From NCBI GenBank assembly GCA_025526935.1, contig JAHLKD010000123.1, positions 2,501-66,500 of the forward strand: DNA of 64,000 bases. The letters are read 5' to 3'. The notes below the pieces were generated by a model, which saw nothing but the letters and a program-made list of their open reading frames with translations, searched no databases and had not been told where the DNA came from. The translations under genes were made by a program, and so were the position numbers. Shown here piece by piece: positions 59,351-64,000 of the stretch. The number at the start of each line of letters is the position of its first letter. The stretch's first letter is position 1. Origin of the DNA: Cladochytrium replicatum (taxonomy: Eukaryota > Chytridiomycota > Chytridiomycetes > Cladochytriales > Cladochytriaceae).

Positions 59351-60440
59351 AAGAGTTCATCCAGGGAATCTGTGTCCAGATGCACAAGCTCAACGATGTT
59401 ATACATCAGAAGAGATTGCCACCTTTGCCACCCTCGATAAAGTTTGTCAATGTCAGCTATGAAACACTCTACAAAAATGAGTTCTTACAGCCCATCTTTG
59501 TTGAATCTGCCAAACGCACGAGACGAGCATCATTACCAGCCTCATTCAAATAGTTGTGCTCGGAGCAACCTTACTCTTCTTTGTGTGCGCAACTTGCTTG
59601 GGAACTGGATCCGGCACAATAGCTCTCTCAGTATGTCTGCCACAATTTATTGTATGTTCAGAGCATTGGTGGACACGTATCCTTCTGAGTGGCTGACGTT
59701 CTGGACAGAGGACATTGAACATCTGTCGTCGCTAACACTAGCCTGAGGTGGATTGGAAACTTTGGAAGGCAGATCTTAGACTTGAATTCTATCCAGGTTT
59801 CAAACAAGTTTGCTCCACTTTGCAGCACTCCTTCTATCTTGAGTGGTCTCGGATTCAGCCTAGAGCAGCAATTGGCTGCAACAAGATTCAGCCAAACCTG
59901 CCTTCCAAGGTTTCTAATCCACCTCAGGGAGCGTTATGGACAACAGATGCTGGATGTATGCTGTCCAGAACCTTAGCCACTCAGAAGGATATGTATCCAC
60001 TAATGCTCTGAACATGCGATATATAGTGGCAGACGTACTTAGCGAGTTGTTGTGCCGAATCCAGTTTCCGAGCAAAATGTGCACCCTAAGAAGAGTAAGG
60101 CCACTCCGAGCACTGCTACTTGAAGTTGATGTTCGGCTTGAGCGTTCGTCAGATTCAACAAAGATGGCCCGTAAGAACTCATTTTCGGAGAGGATTTCAT
60201 AGTTAACGTTGACATACTTGATTGATCGTGGTAGAGACAGCAGTTTAAGGTCATGAATAACTTCATTGATCTTATGCATCTGGAAGCAGAATCCCTGGAT
60301 GACCTCCTTCACCAAAAGGATAGCAGTACGTCGGTGCTGCTGCAGACCAAAAGGATAGCAGTACGTCGGTGCTGCTGCAGACTAACCAACGCAAGAGAAC
60401 TGGTTGGATGGGTCATGGGATTTCTACCAATCACCTTGAT
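59249..60440. repeat. Large imperfect inverted repeat (arms about 0.5 kb)
   Basis: The left arm (about 59249-59790) and the right arm (about 59895-60440, reversed) carry the same sequence. Plus-strand KEFIQGICVQMHKLNDVIH matches minus-strand KEVIQGFCFQMHKINEVIH. GNWIRHNSSLSMSATIY matches GNWIRHNNSLSTSATIY, and FRALVDTYPSEWLTFWT matches FRALVDTYPSEWLRFWT. The palindrome continues inward through ggtggattggaaac-ttggaaggcag on both sides to a centre near 59840. The shared protein-like sequence is a gene fragment of a family I do not recognise. Both arms are frame-shifted. Confidence 0.85.
60312..60381. repeat. Two tandem 35-bp units
   Basis: The 35-bp unit beginning ccaaaaggatagcagtacgt occurs at 60312-60346 and 60347-60381 without mismatch, inside the right arm of the inverted repeat. 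It is absent from the left arm, so it arose after the inversion-duplication. Confidence 0.9.
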
Positions 60441-60566
60441 AGCTGACAAGGTGCTTCTTGGGTCACCTGTTCCCCCTGGTTCAAGGTAAGTTGAGTTTCT
60501 CTGGATAAGATATCAAGGAGGAAACATACAGATCTTGGATTGGGAATGCTTGAGTTGTCATTGTGA

Positions 60567-60734
60567 CGGATAGGAAACACGCAATGATTGGAGTGAACAA
60601 CATGATGAACGGTCCGCCACGCCTGCGAGTTGATGCCGAACTCGAGAAAACGGATAGGAAACACGCAATGACTGGAGTGAACAACATGATGAACGGTCCG
60701 CCACACCTGCGAGTTGATGCCGAACTCGAAAAAA
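60567..60734. repeat. Two tandem 84-bp units
   Basis: Units at 60567-60650 and 60651-60734 begin cggataggaaacacgcaatg and differ at about three positions. The length is a multiple of three, and on the minus strand each codes an open 28-residue block (VFSSSASTRR, then GGPFIMLFTP). Confidence 0.9.
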
Positions 60735-60866
60735 CGTGATGGAAGTTTCGGGTGGTGGACACATACTCATCTAGACCCGACCAATAAAAGTTGAGAACGG
60801 TGCTTTGCACATAATACCATTATTGTGAATATCTGAATAACAAATCCGCAACTTTGATCAAAAACT

Positions 60867-63041
60867 CTAGCTATACTCGTTTCCAACCAACTGGATCATA
60901 TCCCCAGCACCATTTTTAAACACCCTTCCATTCCCAAGCACAACATCCGTAAGCCTATTACACCCATACAACCCGACCCTCCTCAACTTCCCACACCCCC
61001 TCACAATCTCGATAAACGCCTCGTCGTCCAACGCTCTCACCCATGACACATCCAACTCCTCCAGCCTCGCACTCTCACCTGCCACCGCTTTCAAACTATA
61101 CCCTGTCAGCTCGTCCAGCCCGTTCAAGCCCAGATACACCAGGTTGGGGCCGTACAGGTTCATGACGGACGTGACGACGGCGTCGGTGAAGAGAACGTTG
61201 CGGGAGAGGTCGAGGCGCTCGAAGGTGCGCGTTGGAGAGTGGAATTTGTTGAGGAAGGTGACGAAGCCGTCGGGTGTGAGCTGGTCGCACTCAGAGAGGA
61301 TGAGGGAGGTGAGTACCGGGCAGTGCGGGACGATGCCGTTGAAGAGGATCAGGTCTGTCGCGTTCGGGTATCTGGACGTAAACGAGAATTTGGGAATTTC
61401 AGATAACATTGACAGATTGTGTGTGAGAATGCATACCCTACTAGAGACAGAACGCGCAAGCTCTTTCCGACGGCGATGATGACGTCTGTTAAGGTGACGT
61501 CGGATATTCCGGCCCCCAGCCGATCCAGCTGCAAATGGTGCAGACTCTGAAGCCGAGATATCTTTTGAACGGCGACGTCGTCGACGGACTCACATTCGAT
61601 CAGAGCCAGCTTTTGCAGGTTTGGACACTGGATGGTGAGGACTTCCATGGACTTTTGACCAAACTTGGCTGCGTATCGCAGCGTCAGTTCGTTGAGCTTG
61701 GGTCCAAGACCTCCCAAGATGGTAGACCAGCCATTCTCGGTGCATTTGAAGCATCCTTTCAGTTCCAGCACAGACAGCATATCGAGTTTGCCGATCTCGA
61801 TGAGCGCAGCATCTAGTGTGACGAGTCTTTGTAATGTAACGCAAGATTGATTCAGCTCTACCACATACCTGTGAGACGACCAGCGTTATTTAAGTAGAGC
61901 CTTTGCAGGTTTGGACAAAAGTGTGCAATTGTGATAAAGTCCGGATCGGTCAGAGCTGTATTTGTATGGAAATTAGATTGATGTGTTAAAAAGTGACTCA
62001 TCGGGGCACCTGGGCAATCAAATAAGTCGACACGCTCCTCCTCTGGTCCCAAGAACAGCTGTAGATTCTTAGGGTTGAGTTTGCGAAGCCTGCATATAAT
62101 CTTTGATATGCGCGTCTTGGTTTCTTCTGGGATATCCCCAAACTTTAACGATGAAGATATTAACATTGTCACACGGATACCGCAGCTGAACTTACGGCTT
62201 CAACATCGTCTATACGCTCGGCAATGTACTGCAGCAGATTTTATGGGTCAATGTTGAATAGCGATCTGATGTTTGATTGACACACCTTCATGCAAAGGTC
62301 TCTGAGAGATGGGAACCTCGTATTATCATCGAACGCGACCGATTTCTTTGTTTTCTTCTTTGGCGCTTTGGGGGCACCTTTTCCACCAGCAGCCGTGATG
62401 GTAACACACGCCGGACACATTTCGTCTGCCGCCGGAGCGTTGGGTGGGATTCGACGCGTGCAACGTTTGCAGATCCTGAGTAGCATGCGATCCCGTGCAT
62501 CTTCGTCGTCGACACCCTTCTTCTTTCTCTTTGTGTGGCGCGATCGGGGTGCCAAGGGGTTGTTTAGAGCATCTTCGTCCTCTGAATCGCTCTCACGCTT
62601 CTTCTTTTTGGGAGTTGCTCTGGATCTCTTGCGGGGAGTCGATTTGGTTGACGTGGTTGGAGCAGGCTCCTGATATTCAACCTCTTCCTCCGCTTCGGGA
62701 TCATCACGCGTTTGGTCTTCAGAAGTTGGAGCTAGAGCAGGAGTTTGCGGGGGAGGAGGAGGGCCTCGTCTTCCTCGCCGACCTGTTCTCCCTGTTCCAA
62801 TCGATTCATCAACTTCACCATCGTCTGCATTGTCGGTGTTGTTGTTGTTTTGTTGTTGAGGGTTGCTGGTGTCGTTGGTTTGGTTTCTGTGTCGATATTG
62901 AGGTTGAGGAGCACGTATTCCACGTTCACGCAGGAAGCTAGAAACAAGAAGTCCGGTTATTCCACAAGACTGAAAAGGCAGCATTCAATGTCCCTGCCTT
63001 GTGAGTGCGGATGTCGGGCCCCGTACAGGATTGTTGGACAT
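60867..63041 (-). CDS. RAD7: Nucleotide excision repair protein Rad7 (leucine-rich repeat)
   Basis: Rad7 partners Rad16 in global-genome nucleotide excision repair and serves as a cullin-type ligase component. Seven exons on the minus strand (63041-62998, 62937-62286, 62228-62196, 62142-62010, 61955-61869, 61812-61437, 61371-60867) give 609 residues. Exon 1 encodes MSNNPVRGPTSALTS and exon 2 begins FLRERGIRAPQ, the family's N-terminal signature. A long acidic/basic linker (KRSRATPKKKKRESDSED) precedes a zinc-knuckle-like CKRC...CPAC pair. Then come YIAERIDDVEAFGDIP and about ten leucine-rich units (for example FCPNLQRLYLNNAGRLTDAAL and CPNLQKLALIECESVDD). Intron 1 has a GC donor (AAG|GCAGGG), a GC-AG intron; all others are GT-AG. 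Confidence 0.9.
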
Positions 63042-63130
63042 CGTGCTAGTGGGTATGCGAAGCCAACAACAAAATTTGTAGAACCTGCGCAGTACTGGTA
63101 GGGCCTTTTCTAGAGGCTTTGACATCTGGG
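63042..63130. promoter_or_regulatory. Compact bidirectional promoter: RAD7 / mitochondrial TyrRS
   Basis: Only 89 bp separate the two divergent ATGs, so both genes must start from this stretch. It contains ctgcgcag (a palindrome-like site) near 63085 and a pyrimidine run ccttttctag near 63105. No TATA box is evident. Confidence 0.5.
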
Positions 63131-64000
63131 ATGAACACTAAGCCACAGTCTGCGCCAATGATCCTCAGAAATGTGCACCGCATTCACGGCATTGCACAGC
63201 GGCAGAATGCCAGGAGACTGTTCCATGCGGGGAACGGGGACCCAGTCTCGGCTATGAGAGACAGGGGTATGATCCAGGCTGTCACAAGGTGATAACGCAA
63301 GCCAATTGTCCATTATGCTTGCTGACTTGTGATGCTCAAGTGAACGGTTGTCGCAACAGCTACGACTGCATAAAACCGCCATTTACGCTGGATTTGATCC
63401 CACCGCTGAGAGCTTGCACGTAGGGAACTTGCTTCAGATTATCGGTTTGCTCCATTTCTACATTCGTGGCCACGACTGCGTTGCGTTGGTGAGTCATGGT
63501 CAAATTTCACGCTATATTGCTCTAAATCGTTTCTTTTTGGGAAGGTGGGTGGAGCAACGGGATCCATCGGTGATCCAAGCGGCAGATCAACTGAACGCAC
63601 CGCCCTATCGCCAGAAGTTCTACAACGCAACACTGACCGAATCTCACACCAGTTGCATAAATTATTTCGCAACGCAAAGAAGCATTTGCGACACAATCAC
63701 AATGGAAAAGGAGAACCATCGCATGGTGAAACGCTGCCCACAACGACGATCTCGGTTGAGGTTGATGGATCACTGAGGATCATAAACAATCTCCAGTGGT
63801 TCCAAGGCTTGCACCTCTTGGAATTCTTGAGCGATGTTGGAAGGATGGCTCGTGTTGGAATCATGCTTTCAAGAGACAGGTAGCTCAAGTATGCGGGTGA
63901 ATGAAATGTTGCTCTTACATACGATCTTTTCTTCAGTGTTAAGAACAGAATGGACACGACGGAGGGGCTTAGTTTCACTGAATTCTCATACCAACTCCTC
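63131..64000 (+). CDS. Mitochondrial tyrosyl-tRNA synthetase (partial, runs off window)
   Basis: Class I aminoacyl-tRNA synthetase charging mitochondrial tRNA-Tyr. Exons 63131-63288, 63341-63488, 63545-63879 and 63937 onward; the gene continues past the window end. The first 50 residues are Arg-rich with few acids ([26 protein letters not shown]), a good mitochondrial presequence. The catalytic part has [18 protein letters not shown], where HVGN is the HIGH motif, then [37 protein letters not shown] and [10 protein letters not shown]. All fit the bacterial-type TyrRS found in mitochondria. The KMSKS region lies beyond the window. It shares an 89-bp divergent promoter with RAD7. Confidence 0.92.

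Overview
The window looks like nuclear DNA of a zoosporic, early-diverging fungus, most likely a chytrid (Chytridiomycota). The grounds are: many short GT-AG introns of about 45-75 nt; fungal housekeeping genes; a large flagellar-type protein, which only zoosporic fungi would need; and several copies of a gene family built from 'VLQWWKDSGLELKW'-type ankyrin-like repeats. I place it in the chytrids from memory of such repeat families, not from a search. I worked out exon structures by hand. The multi-exon models below are phase-consistent and keep an open frame unless I say otherwise.

Layout. 1-2.8 kb has no convincing gene; it holds a CTAG-rich stretch and degenerate direct repeats. 2.8-9.4 kb has a fatty acid desaturase (-), an argininosuccinate synthase that reads as broken (+) and a large alpha/beta-hydrolase (+). 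9.7-16.3 kb is weaker: an RGS-like protein whose N-terminus resembles a hAT transposase, an unknown protein, a UDP-glycosyltransferase whose start is disrupted by a 16-bp tandem duplication, and a hypothetical multi-exon gene. 17-34.5 kb is a dense block of well-formed genes: a coiled-coil protein, a RhoGAP-like protein (divergent from it), CNOT9/Rcd1, a 1250-aa protein with GAF-like and dynein-stalk-like regions, an alpha-arrestin and Dpm1.

34.6-45.6 kb is an accessory region. It has three F-box-like/WW-ankyrin repeat genes, a Ty1/copia gag fossil, a 0.7-kb inverted-repeat element, a cytochrome P450 and a decayed second copy of it, and a short-chain dehydrogenase. 45.8-47.5 kb is a mitochondrial SLC25A39/40 (Mtm1)-like carrier. 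47.5-49.4 kb is decayed repeat DNA.

49.4-54.3 kb holds the most striking gene: a 1559-aa protein with a PB1-like N-terminus, a TIR domain that keeps its catalytic Glu, a NACHT ATPase and about 13 WD40 repeats. This is an NLR-type immune or incompatibility receptor. It is followed by a mucin-like membrane protein, another WW-ankyrin gene with decayed relatives, and a palindromic, tandemly repeated region (58.7-60.7 kb). The end holds RAD7 and a mitochondrial tyrosyl-tRNA synthetase, head-to-head 89 bp apart; the synthetase runs off the window.

The housekeeping blocks and the accessory blocks contrast clearly. The accessory blocks combine repeat-receptor genes, remnants of the same genes, inverted and tandem duplications and mobile-element fragments, which is the pattern of a birth-and-death locus. 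Several genes carry single-base or short-duplication frame breaks (argininosuccinate synthase, UDP-glycosyltransferase, one WW-ankyrin gene). These may be real pseudogenes or assembly errors, and raw reads would separate the two.
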